16,222 bases of DNA from an uncultured Methanomassiliicoccales archaeon (GCA_934234005.1 CAKQHC010000025.1:1-16222), one strand, 5' to 3'; counted from the stretch's first letter, positions 6,496 to 14,155 are shown. Notes: generated by a model from the letters alone, not told the origin. Program-made: numbers and translations.

Positions 6496-6576
6496 ATTCG
6501 CACCACCCTCCGTATTCCTGTCCATGTTATAATAATGGCCCCCGCCCCGGGAGGAGTACACTGAATTTATTCGGAG

Positions 6577-6654
6577 CGGGGATGTATCCCCCTGTCGGAT
6601 ACCGGATGACCATCCGACGGGGAGAAGGGGGCTGTGTGTGTCTCGCGTCCCCCT
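6577..6654. promoter_or_regulatory. G/C-rich structured leader or terminator between the two mtmB genes
   Basis: The gap 6496-6679 contains several stems: GGGGAT/ATCCCC (6577-6590), CCCC..GTCGGAT with ATCCGAC..GGGG (6588-6600 and 6612-6622), and GGGGG/CCCCC (6627-6631 with 6649-6653). Some share bases, so alternative folds are possible. It may end the mtmC-mtmB copy 2 transcript, or be a regulatory 5' leader of mtmB copy 1. No uridine run follows the stems on the minus strand, which weakens the simple terminator reading. Confidence 0.4.
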
Positions 6655-6679
6655 AAAATGTTTGTTAAATGTTTTGAAT

Positions 6680-8074
6680 TCAGATTCTGTCGGTCATCTC
6701 GAATCCGAGATCCTTGAGGGTCTGGACCGATTTGTCGTATACTTCGAGGTATTCCTTGGTGGGTCTGACGGTCGTAACGTCGTAACACTCCTGGAATCTC
6801 AGTCCCGCGGGTGCGGAGGTGTACTGGGCCTCGTATATGGGTATGAGTTTGTTCAGGGCTTCGTTACACTCTGCAACGGACATCTTGGTTGCCGCAATTG
6901 CTGCATTACCCATCATCCTGGCCTCCATTCCGGTGGTCTTGTCCTGAACGACTCCTTTGGCTGCTGCTGAACCTGAGAGCAATTCGCGTCCGGATGCGGT
7001 ATCCGTAACCGCCTGTGCGGCTGTCTCCAGGAGACACATCTCGGTACACGGTCCCGCTATGGGGTAGTACTGGTTAGCCAGCAGGAGATCGGTCTTGTAA
7101 TCGATTGCCGCTGCTGCGTGTGCCGCGACCTGCAGGGTTCCGCGGGCCATGGTGGTTCCCCATCTGATGTGAATGGGTCCGTCGAGGTGGAAGTTTCCGC
7201 TGAACAGCGCAAACGATGCAAGGGTCGTTGCGACATCCGAGATTGCGGTCTCCTCCACTCCTCCGGTGTATCCTCCGAGGATGGGCATCTGCTCGATCAT
7301 GATCGTGTCGCCGACGGTTGTCCATCCGGCAAGCATGTTCAGACCGGTCATATCGATTTTGAGTTCGTTGAGCTGGGAACACTCGTGTGCATCGGTGATT
7401 CTGTGTCCCGCATTGGGAAGGTCTGCGCAGAGACGTGCCGCTTCGGAAAGCGGTGTCTCAGGTCCCTAAACACCGAGTCCGGGTCTTCCGGCCCTTACAC
7501 GTGCTTCTTTGGTAGCCCTCAGCTCCGCCATGGTGGCGCGGATCTCGTAAGGAGTCTTGGACTTCGCAGGTTTTCCCTCGATGGTTGTCATGACACCGTT
7601 GACCAGGTTGTCCACTACACCCTCCTGGGCATATGACTGCATGATTTTGACGAATACGTCTTCGCTGATGGGTGATCCGGTAGGTCCTCCCTGAATGATC
7701 GGTTTCACGGGGCTGTTTCCGTGTCTGGGATAGAATCTTGCGATGTCCTTTCCCTCTCCGAGGATCAGTTTGGTAGGAGTCTTGCGGATTCCTTCCCATA
7801 CCTCTTCTTCCGTTACCTTCAGAACGCGTCCCAAATCCTGACAGTAGAATCCGGTGTCGACCAACATCTCCAATCCTGCTTCGAACAGGTTGCCCATGAG
7901 TTCTTTGTCTTCGGGGATGATAGTCTTCTCGTCGATTTTGATCTTGTACTTTTCCTTGAGTCTGGTGAGGTTCTCGGGAATGATCTTGTAATCCCAATCG
8001 GACTCGGCCACCTTCTTTCCCTTGACGAATCTCTCGTATACATCGGGAATCGTCAATGCCCTTGTTGCTGCCAT
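6680..8074 (-). CDS. mtmB: monomethylamine methyltransferase MtmB, copy 2, with Pyl203
   Basis: A second MtmB of 464 residues including Pyl203, encoded by TAG at 7466-7468; the frame continues through GPETPLSEAARL and DAHECSQLNELKID to TGA. The blocks IQGGPTGSPISED, EQMPILGGYTGG, LDGPIHIRWGTT and NQYYPIAGPCTEMCLLE identify the family. The ATG at 8074 has GGAGG eight bases upstream, overlapping the mtmC stop region; only 12 bases separate the two genes, so they form an mtmC-mtmB operon. By eye this gene and mtmC use more AAG, GAG and CTC codons than copy 1, which would fit stronger expression; this was not counted. It could be split into two false ORFs by standard-code gene callers. Confidence 0.96.
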
Positions 8075-8086
8075 TTTGAATCCTCC

Positions 8087-8725
8087 TCAGTTTCCTGTCA
8101 GCTTGTCGACAAGTGTGATGATTTCGTTTGCAGTCTCGGAATATCCGTCGGCGCCGATCTGGTCGCACCATTCCTGGCTGCAGGGTGCTCCTCCGAAGAT
8201 TGTTTTCACGGGGGATTCCACTTCTTTTACATACTCTACAAGTTCCTTCTGGGATTCGAGAGTGGTGGTCATCAGTGCGGAACCTCCGCAGATGGTTGCC
8301 TCGTTCTCTTCGGCGAGATCGAGGAAGTCCTGTGCGGTAACGTCGCATCCCGCGTCGATTACTTTGTATCCGGCACCGCGGAGCATAGCGCAGCAGACGT
8401 TCTTTCCGATCTCGTGGATGTCTCCCTCGACGGTTCCCATAACCACGCATCCCTTCAGTGCGTTGTTTCCGGATCCCATAATCGGTTCGAGAATTTTCAG
8501 TGCCATTTCCATGGTCTTGGAAGCTGCGACGACCTGGGGTAGGAAAATCTCCGCCTTGTCGAATCTCTCTCCGATTGTTGTCATTCCTGCGCCCAATCCG
8601 TCACCTATGATGACCTTCGGGTCCATTTTCGCATCGATTGCCGCTTGGGTGGCGCTCTGTACGAGCTTCAGATCCCAAGTCTCTACAGCCTTTTTCAGGT
8701 CTGCAAGAATCTGTTCGTTTGTCAT
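8087..8725 (-). CDS. mtmC: monomethylamine corrinoid protein MtmC, copy 1
   Basis: A protein of 212 residues that carries the methyl group on its cobalamin between MtmB and the MtbA methyltransferase. The N-terminal helical cap spans about residues 1-90; the cobalamin-binding domain has the lower-ligand motif D102-x-H104-x-x-G107 (EGDIHEIGKN) followed by GGSALMTTT. The ATG at 8725 has GGAGG seven bases upstream. A promoter lies about 80 bases upstream, and the 5' leader holds a palindrome and a short in-frame ORF with a UAG. Assignment to mtmC rather than mtbC or mttC rests on its pairing with mtmB. Confidence 0.93.
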   Translation of the reverse strand: MTNEQILADLKKAVETWDLKLVQSATQAAIDAKMDPKVIIGDGLGAGMTTIGERFDKAEIFLPQVVAASKTMEMALKILEPIMGSGNNALKGCVVMGTVEGDIHEIGKNVCCAMLRGAGYKVIDAGCDVTAQDFLDLAEENEATICGGSALMTTTLESQKELVEYVKEVESPVKTIFGGAPCSQEWCDQIGADGYSETANEIITLVDKLTGN

Positions 8726-8741
8726 TTCTATTCCTCCTGTT

Positions 8742-8753
8742 GCCCCTTGGGGC
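8742..8753. promoter_or_regulatory. 12-base palindrome in the mtmC copy 1 leader
   Basis: GCCCCTTGGGGC is a perfect palindrome four bases before the GGAGG of mtmC on the transcribed side. Its first G on the minus strand, the last base of a TAG, overlaps the end of the short upstream ORF. It could be an operator or a small RNA hairpin that affects access to the ribosome binding site. Confidence 0.4.
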
Positions 8754-8773
8754 TACCCGCTACCTCTTGGCAT
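8753..8773 (-). other. six-codon ORF with UAG, in frame with mtmC copy 1
   Basis: ATG at 8773 is followed by five codons (PRGSG) and a TAG at 8753-8755. It is in frame with mtmC and no other stop lies between, so decoding the UAG as Pyl would give an MtmC with 16 extra N-terminal residues. It lies about eight bases after the predicted transcript start and has no ribosome binding site, so translation is uncertain. Confidence 0.25.
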
Positions 8774-8802
8774 CAGGTACAAAATTAATCACTCATTATG
8801 CA

Positions 8803-8814
8803 ATATATAATAAT
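8803..8814 (-). promoter_or_regulatory. TATA box of mtmC copy 1
   Basis: The minus strand reads ATTATTATATAT about 80 bases before the mtmC ATG, predicting a transcript start near 8781 and a leader of about 55 bases that holds the palindrome and the GGAGG site. Further AT-rich boxes lie between 8830 and 8900, so the exact one is uncertain. Confidence 0.5.
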
Positions 8815-8865
8815 TTCTATCAATTTTCAAATTTAAAAATAATTGTATTTAAAACTAACTATATG

Positions 8866-8882
8866 TAAACAAAATTTGTTTA
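8866..8882. promoter_or_regulatory. 17-base perfect palindrome upstream of mtmC copy 1
   Basis: TAAACAAA and TTTGTTTA are exact inverted arms around one central base, about 55-65 bases upstream of the TATA box. It is a plausible binding site for a dimeric regulator of the mtmC-mtmB operon. In such AT-rich sequence, chance symmetry is possible. Confidence 0.4.
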
Positions 8883-9175
8883 TTATACTATATAAAATTA
8901 TCATTATTCGGAAAATAATTCAAGATTTATTTATAAAGATATCTAAAATGAATCGGATTTGAATTTAAACACAGAAGCGTACGGAAACAACCGCATCGGG
9001 AAAACCTGAAATAATTGTCAAAAATCGACAAAAAACCGGGCAGATCTCCGTAACGAAAATTCAGAGCAGTTTGTAAGAGGGCCCCTGCCAACTCGGAATT
9101 GTATTATAATCCCGAACCGGACACGGAGCCGTTTGATTAAACCGTTTAAAATAAGTTAAATCCTGCAGACATCGG
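8883..9175. other. AT-rich intergenic stretch without a gene
   Basis: I see no coding region on either strand. On the minus strand this follows the Rh-type channel gene: a weak stem TTGTC/GACAA (9017-9033) next to an A-run on the plus strand, read as Ts on the minus strand, may help end that transcript. A TATA-like TTATAATAC is present near 9105-9115 on the minus strand without an obvious gene to serve. Confidence 0.4.
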
Positions 9176-10369
9176 TCATGCCGCAGGTTCGTCGTTTCTT
9201 ATGAAATCGGGTTCGTCGCTGCATATCTCGTCCATATTTCCGCGCGTGCATCTTACTATAACTCCGATGACGGCTCCGACCGCAATTGAAATCGCCATAA
9301 CGAACAGCGCCATCAGGAGCGTCGAGGCACTTCCTATTATGATGCACACGAACAGTGCACCCATCCATCCTCCTACTCCGTGCAGGTTGTGGACGCCCAT
9401 GACATCCAAAACCCCGAGCTTTTTGCATAACCAAGGCTGCAGGAAAATGAAACACAAAGTGGAAACCGCTCCCGCAATTACTCCGATCAGCAATGCTCCC
9501 CACGGTCCGACAGACAGTAACGGAGCACCTATGGCAACAGGTCCGCACAGCATGGCGTAGGTGAAAACCAAAGGATTGATTTTTCCCTGAACCGCAACAG
9601 ATACGAAGTATGTACTCAGAATGGAACCGATTCCCGCCATATAACACGTAATCGTTCCCCATGTGACATTCTCCATAGGCTGCAGGGAAGTAACGAACGA
9701 CGGCCAGAGCATCCACAGAAGCATACTGGCCAACCAAACGAATGTAACGCTGTGCGTAGACGTATACATCGGTTCGTCGAATGCCCTCTTTTCGCGTATG
9801 CCCAATGCCACACCCAAACCGAAGTACGCCGCGCACATATGGACCAATACAGATCCTCCGGGATCCGTTGCCAATCCGCCCAACACCTCGATGTTGGCCA
9901 ACATCCATTCCACTCCGGCATACATCGGTGCGAACAACACTCCGACCAACAGATACTGCCACATTTTGCATGTTCCCAGGAAAACGCCGATTGCGATAAC
10001 CAGAGTAATGGCGCATATTACGGAACGTATCAGAAGAGCCTGATTCCATACAGCATCGAAATAACAATCCTGTATTCCGAGATATACGACAAAACTTGCC
10101 GCTGCGGAAAGAAGTACCGCGAGAGCGACTCCCCACTCGAATTTCTTGATGAAAATCATCAGGAATGCAACCAACATCAACATAAACCAAATGTCCAGAT
10201 TTTTGGAAAACTGGAACTCCTCGTTCAACGGTTCGAATCCGGAAGCCATCGGCGTGGAAAACTGTCCCGCCAGTGAGACCGATCCGGTCATCTCCCCGTA
10301 TCCGAGGTATGCAGCGATGATTGCCGTTACAACCAACGCTACCGCTATGATAGCTTTGCGACTATCCAT
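9176..10369 (-). CDS. Rh-type ammonium/methylammonium channel (Amt/MEP/Rh family)
   Basis: A polytopic membrane protein of 397 residues with about eleven hydrophobic segments. The signature is closer to Rh proteins than to AmtB: DPGGSVLVHMCAAYFGL around residues 169-185, LLWMLWPSF around 217-225, and GVHNLHGVGG at 325-334. H177 and H330 are the likely twin histidines of the conduction pore. Rh and Amt proteins carry ammonium or ammonia and accept methylammonium. I chose the ATG at 10369, after AGGGGAT, because the longer open frame upstream runs into mtmC2. It follows the second mtmC by 37 bases and is probably cotranscribed, which suggests methylamine uptake or release of the ammonium made by MtmB. 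Substrate and direction are inference. Confidence 0.88.
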   Translation of the reverse strand: MDSRKAIIAVALVVTAIIAAYLGYGEMTGSVSLAGQFSTPMASGFEPLNEEFQFSKNLDIWFMLMLVAFLMIFIKKFEWGVALAVLLSAAASFVVYLGIQDCYFDAVWNQALLIRSVICAITLVIAIGVFLGTCKMWQYLLVGVLFAPMYAGVEWMLANIEVLGGLATDPGGSVLVHMCAAYFGLGVALGIREKRAFDEPMYTSTHSVTFVWLASMLLWMLWPSFVTSLQPMENVTWGTITCYMAGIGSILSTYFVSVAVQGKINPLVFTYAMLCGPVAIGAPLLSVGPWGALLIGVIAGAVSTLCFIFLQPWLCKKLGVLDVMGVHNLHGVGGWMGALFVCIIIGSASTLLMALFVMAISIAVGAVIGVIVRCTRGNMDEICSDEPDFIRNDEPAA

Positions 10370-10406
10370 ATGTATCCCCTTGTTCTGTATACAGGTCTGT
10401 AGCGAA

Positions 10407-11057
10407 TCACGGGGATTGGGAATAAAGCAATTCGTTAACGAGCAGAACCATTTCCGATGCGTTGGCCGAATAGCCGTCTCCTCCAATTTCCCTGACCCAC
10501 TTATCGCTGCACGGAGCTCCTCCGAAGACAACAAAAGACGAAATTCCCTCATCACCGAACTCCTTCACAATGCGCTTTTGCATCGGAAGAGTTGTAGTCA
10601 TCAGGGCGGAACCGCCTACGATGTCCGCGGAATGAATCCTTGCAGCCTCTGCAAATCTCTCGGGAGACACATCCGGTCCGAGATCGACCACTTTGTAACC
10701 CGCACCGCGCAGCATCGCGATGCATACATCCTTGCCGATTTCGTGAATATCTCCTAAAACAGACCCCATGACTACTGTGCCGCGGTACAGATTGTTCATG
10801 ACTTCGTCATCTGCATGGAGCATATCCAATGCGGCTTCCATAACCTTCGCCGCAGCTACGACCTGCGGAAGATAGATTTCTGCCTTATCAAACATATCTC
10901 CTATGCTTTCCATACCCTTTCCGAGTCCGTCGGACACAATGACCTCGGTTGACAGTCCTGCCGACAGTGCTTCGCCTACGCTCTTCACCATCAGTTTGCT
11001 GTTGCCGGTCTCTACGGACTTCTTCAGATTGTTTAGTATGGGGCTGTTTTCAGACAT
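10407..11057 (-). CDS. mtmC: methylamine corrinoid protein, copy 2 (MtmC-like)
   Basis: A protein of 216 residues with the same two-domain layout as copy 1: helical cap, then a cobalamin-binding domain with D103-x-H105-x-x-G108 (LGDIHEIGKD) and GGSALMTTT. Whole blocks such as DKAEI.LPQVVAA and AMLRGAGYKV are shared with copy 1. The ATG at 11057 has GGAGG four bases upstream and a consensus TATA box further up. No methyltransferase gene adjoins it; its neighbour is the Rh-type channel. It may serve MtmB copy 1, which lacks its own mtmC. An mtbC or mttC role cannot be excluded from sequence alone, hence the lower confidence in the symbol. Confidence 0.82.
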   Translation of the reverse strand: MSENSPILNNLKKSVETGNSKLMVKSVGEALSAGLSTEVIVSDGLGKGMESIGDMFDKAEIYLPQVVAAAKVMEAALDMLHADDEVMNNLYRGTVVMGSVLGDIHEIGKDVCIAMLRGAGYKVVDLGPDVSPERFAEAARIHSADIVGGSALMTTTLPMQKRIVKEFGDEGISSFVVFGGAPCSDKWVREIGGDGYSANASEMVLLVNELLYSQSP

Positions 11058-11108
11058 ATGCCCTCCTTGCCTGTTAAGCGGGCACGAAAATATTATTTCA
11101 TTGGATTG

Positions 11109-11118
11109 TATTTAAATC
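11109..11118 (-). promoter_or_regulatory. consensus TATA box of mtmC copy 2
   Basis: The minus strand reads GATTTAAATA, containing the archaeal consensus TTTAAATA, 52-61 bases before the ATG. A start near 11086 would leave a leader of about 29 bases including GGAGG. Confidence 0.65.
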
Positions 11119-11169
11119 AATTCTTTTCCGTACCAAAATCATCGGATTACGGATAAAATTACACATGAA

Positions 11170-11193
11170 AATTTCTACGGTATGCCGTAAATT
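11170..11193. terminator. AATTT-TACGG hairpin after uvrA, or operator of mtmC copy 2
   Basis: AAATTTC-TACGG and CCGTA-AATTT form a stem around TATG with one bulged base. On the minus strand it lies about 95 bases after the uvrA stop, behind several T-runs, and about 60 bases before the mtmC2 TATA box. Either role is possible. Confidence 0.35.
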
Positions 11194-11284
11194 TTTGTAA
11201 AATTAAAAATTTTTTAACTGCATACTATTTAATTTTTACTATAATTGCATCCATAATACAAAACGTCTGCATCAAATAAACACA

Positions 11285-13762
11285 TCAGACATACTTTCCC
11301 GTTATACTGTCCGGATTGCTGCGAATCTGTGCCGGCGTACCGGTCGCCACTATGCGCCCGCCGGCATCTCCTCCACCCGGACCCATGTCGATAATATAAT
11401 CCGCATTACGGATTACGTCAAGATCGTGCTCGATAACCACCACAGTAGCGCCTTTATCCAATAATGCCTGAAAAACACCAAGCAGAGTGCGGACATCCAA
11501 TGGGTGCAACCCTATCGAAGGTTCGTCGAACACGAAAACAGAATCGGACTGGGTTTTGCCTATTTCGCTTGCAAGCTTCAGTCTCTGAGCCTCCCCTCCG
11601 GACAATCCGGGAGTCTCCTCGCCGAGTGTCAGGTATCCCAACCCCAGCTGTTTCAGCACGGAAAGCTTCTGCAATACCGGTTTTGTGCCTTCTTTCTCGA
11701 AGAAATCATATGCCGAACATACATCCATATCCATAATTTCCGGAAGTGAATATGGATTGTTTCTGCCGAATCTTATCCCGTATGCCTCTCTGCGGTAACG
11801 CGATCCGCGGCAATCCGGGCACGGAATGTCCACGTCGGGAAGGAACTGAACGTCCAGATTTATCGTACCTGTTCCGTCGCATCCGACACAGCGCAGATTT
11901 CCCGTGTTGTATGAAAAATCTCCCGCCTTGTATCCTTTGGCTTTGGCGTCTTCGGTTCTTGCAAAAAGTTTTCTCAGTTCATCATGGATTCCGACGTACG
12001 TAGCCACGGTGGAACGCACGTTTATCCCGATCGGCGTGGCATCAATCAACTTGACATACGAGATTCCGTCCGCCGACATTTCCGTAACATGCGCAGGCAG
12101 GCTCTTTCCGTTCGTAACGGCATCCAAAGCGACGACCAGGCTCTCCAGAACCATTGTAGTCTTGCCGGAACCGGACACCCCTGTCACTACGGTAAGCCTT
12201 CCCTTCGGGAAAACAACGTCCAACGGCTTTACCGTATGAATTTTTGAAGTACTCATACGGAGAGTTCCGTACGAAAATATATTTTCCGTATCGGCCGCAG
12301 GTCTGATTGTTGCATCATAATTATCGGACAGAAACGGACCTATGCGGGAATTTCCGTTCGAAACCAACTGCGCCACAGTACCTTCGGCTATTACGCATCC
12401 GCCGTTCTTTCCGGATCCGGGACCCATTTCCACAATCCAATCGGATTCTTTCAGAACGGTTGTATCATGATCTACCAAAATAACAGAATTTCCGTCTGCA
12501 ACCAAATCATGCATGACGCCGGTCAAACCTTCGATATTCGACGGATGCAGACCTATAGACGGTTCGTCCAAAACATACAGTACTCCGGTTGTGCGGTTAC
12601 GGACGGCACGGGCCAACTGCATCCTCTGCCTCTCTCCCGTGGACAGCGTGGATGCGGAACGGTCGAGCGTCAGATATCCCAAACCCAAGTCCAACAGTCT
12701 CTTGGCAACACCGATGTACGAATCGCATATACTCCGGGCCATAGGGCGCATCGCTTCCGGCAGATCCGAGGGAACGCCTTCTACCCATTCCGCAGAGTCC
12801 GAAAGCGTCATGCGGCATGCTTCGTCCAAAGATATGCCTCTGAGTTTCGGAGCACGCGCAACAGCCGATAACCTGGTGCCGTTGCAGTCCGGACATATTT
12901 CAGTCTTCAGAAATTTCTCCAGACGCTTCATGCCTTTTTCGTCTTTTACCTTGGACAATGCGTTCTCTACCGTATAAACGGCATTGAAATAAGTAAAATC
13001 CAACTCCCCGGCCTGGTTTGTGTTCTTAGATTTATACAGAATATGTTTCTTAACGGCGGGACCATGGTAAACGATATCTTTCTCGCGTTCGGTGAGATCT
13101 TTAAACGGTATGTCCGTACGTACGCCCATCTCGCGGCATACATCCGTCATAAGAGACCACATCAGACTGTTCCACGGAGCAACGGCGCCGTCATCTATGC
13201 TGATTGACTCGTCCGGAACCAAAGAATCCATGTCGACAGATTGGATGCAGCCCGTACCTCCGCATTTCTTGCATGCACCCTGGGAGTTGAAAGAAAGTTC
13301 CTCCGCAGAAGGTGCATAGAAACGGATTCCGCATTCCGGACATACCAACTCCTTTTCCGCCGCCACGTTCAACGTCGGTTTCAGATAATGTCCGTTCGGA
13401 CATCTGTGGGACGACAGACGCGAATACATCAGGCGCAGATTATTGAGAAGTTCCGTTCCGGTTCCGAACGTACTGCGTATTCCCGGAACTCCCGGACGCT
13501 GATGCAAAGCCAATGCCGCGGGAATAAACAGAACGTCATCAACGGATGCTTTGGAAGCCTGCGTCATTCTGCGGCGCGTATATGTCGACAGGGAATCGAG
13601 ATATCTGCGCGAACCTTCGGCATACAGCACGCCCATTGCAAGCGACGATTTTCCGGAACCGGAAACTCCGGCTATTCCGACAATCCGATTCAAAGGAATG
13701 TCCACATCGATATTCTTCAGATTGTGGACTTTTGCTCCGCGTACCAGTATCCTGTCCGCCAT
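11285..13762 (-). CDS. class II UvrA-like ABC ATPase without UvrB-binding domain
   Basis: A protein of 825 residues with two ABC ATPase halves: Walker A GVSGSGKSS at about residue 32 and GVSGSGKTT in the second half, signatures LSTGERQR and LSGGEAQR, and DEPSIGLHP in both. Zinc-binding cysteine pairs are present (CPECG with CKKCGGTG; CVGCDGTG with CPDCRG). Only about 25 residues separate CPNGH from CPECG, where canonical UvrA carries the roughly 120-residue UvrB-binding domain, so this is a UvrA2 or DrrC-like protein, often linked to tolerance of DNA-binding drugs. No uvrB is in the window. I prefer the ATG at 13762 over a TTG nine bases upstream: the TATA box is centred 29 bases before it, suggesting a leaderless mRNA. 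It ends in TGA. Confidence 0.9.
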   Translation of the reverse strand: MADRILVRGAKVHNLKNIDVDIPLNRIVGIAGVSGSGKSSLAMGVLYAEGSRRYLDSLSTYTRRRMTQASKASVDDVLFIPAALALHQRPGVPGIRSTFGTGTELLNNLRLMYSRLSSHRCPNGHYLKPTLNVAAEKELVCPECGIRFYAPSAEELSFNSQGACKKCGGTGCIQSVDMDSLVPDESISIDDGAVAPWNSLMWSLMTDVCREMGVRTDIPFKDLTEREKDIVYHGPAVKKHILYKSKNTNQAGELDFTYFNAVYTVENALSKVKDEKGMKRLEKFLKTEICPDCNGTRLSAVARAPKLRGISLDEACRMTLSDSAEWVEGVPSDLPEAMRPMARSICDSYIGVAKRLLDLGLGYLTLDRSASTLSTGERQRMQLARAVRNRTTGVLYVLDEPSIGLHPSNIEGLTGVMHDLVADGNSVILVDHDTTVLKESDWIVEMGPGSGKNGGCVIAEGTVAQLVSNGNSRIGPFLSDNYDATIRPAADTENIFSYGTLRMSTSKIHTVKPLDVVFPKGRLTVVTGVSGSGKTTMVLESLVVALDAVTNGKSLPAHVTEMSADGISYVKLIDATPIGINVRSTVATYVGIHDELRKLFARTEDAKAKGYKAGDFSYNTGNLRCVGCDGTGTINLDVQFLPDVDIPCPDCRGSRYRREAYGIRFGRNNPYSLPEIMDMDVCSAYDFFEKEGTKPVLQKLSVLKQLGLGYLTLGEETPGLSGGEAQRLKLASEIGKTQSDSVFVFDEPSIGLHPLDVRTLLGVFQALLDKGATVVVIEHDLDVIRNADYIIDMGPGGGDAGGRIVATGTPAQIRSNPDSITGKYV

Positions 13763-13784
13763 ATGCGACAAAAATCCGAAGACG

Positions 13785-13795
13785 AATATAATAAT
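13785..13795 (-). promoter_or_regulatory. TATA box of the uvrA-like gene
   Basis: The minus strand reads ATTATTATATT, centred about 29 bases before the chosen ATG with no ribosome binding site between, consistent with a leaderless transcript. Confidence 0.5.
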
Positions 13796-13817
13796 GCTCG
13801 GAGAAAAATGAAATAAT

Positions 13818-13848
13818 AAAAAAACCGCAGGACAGAAACATCCTGCGG
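13818..13848 (-). terminator. intrinsic terminator after the ferredoxin gene
   Basis: A perfect 8-pair stem CCGCAGGA/TCCTGCGG (13825-13832 and 13841-13848) with an eight-base loop is followed on the minus strand by seven Ts. It starts 13 bases after the ferredoxin stop and separates that gene from the uvrA promoter. Confidence 0.8.
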
Positions 13849-13861
13849 AAGATTAATGCGT

Positions 13862-14026
13862 TTACTCGACGATAGCGCCGGAGGGGCACTCATCGATGCA
13901 TGCGCCGCACTCGCAGCATTTGGAAGCATCGATCACTGCGATGTCATCGCAGGTGATGGCGGACTCAGGGCAGACATCGACGCATGCACCGCATGCAACA
14001 CATTCGGATTCTTTGATTGAAACCAT
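13862..14026 (-). CDS. 2[4Fe-4S] ferredoxin, 54 residues
   Basis: A small electron carrier with two cluster motifs, CVACGACVDVCP and CCECGACIDECP, each CxxCxxCxxxCP, giving eight cluster cysteines. Its length is typical of clostridial-type ferredoxins. In methanogens such proteins link low-potential reactions such as heterodisulfide reductase and membrane complexes; the partner cannot be told here. The ATG at 14026 has GAGG seven bases upstream, a TATA-like box further up, and a strong terminator follows the TAA. It is therefore a single-gene transcript, unrelated in expression to uvrA. Confidence 0.95.
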   Translation of the reverse strand: MVSIKESECVACGACVDVCPESAITCDDIAVIDASKCCECGACIDECPSGAIVE

Positions 14027-14060
14027 TTTGATTCCTCTACCACTCCTACTGACGGAAGGG

Positions 14061-14068
14061 TACTTAAA
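14061..14068 (-). promoter_or_regulatory. TATA box of the ferredoxin gene
   Basis: The minus strand reads TTTAAGTA, 35-42 bases before the ATG, with a GAGG site at 14034-14037. A T-rich stretch lies just upstream of it. Confidence 0.45.
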
Positions 14069-14155
14069 CTTGACGTTTTTTAACTAAGGAAAGACTAAAA
14101 AACATTTGAAAAAGTAAGGTTTTCCGAAACCTCGCATTGTAGTGTACCCAGACAT

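Noticed and set aside
6680..8074. Two separate genes or a nonsense mutation at the mtmB copy 2 locus
   Set aside because: The same reasoning applies: a single TAG at codon 203, with an open frame and family motifs on both sides.
10370..10555. N-terminal extension of the Rh-type channel by 62 residues
   Set aside because: The extra stretch overlaps mtmC2 coding sequence and is hydrophilic; the ATG at 10369 starts directly before the first membrane segment.
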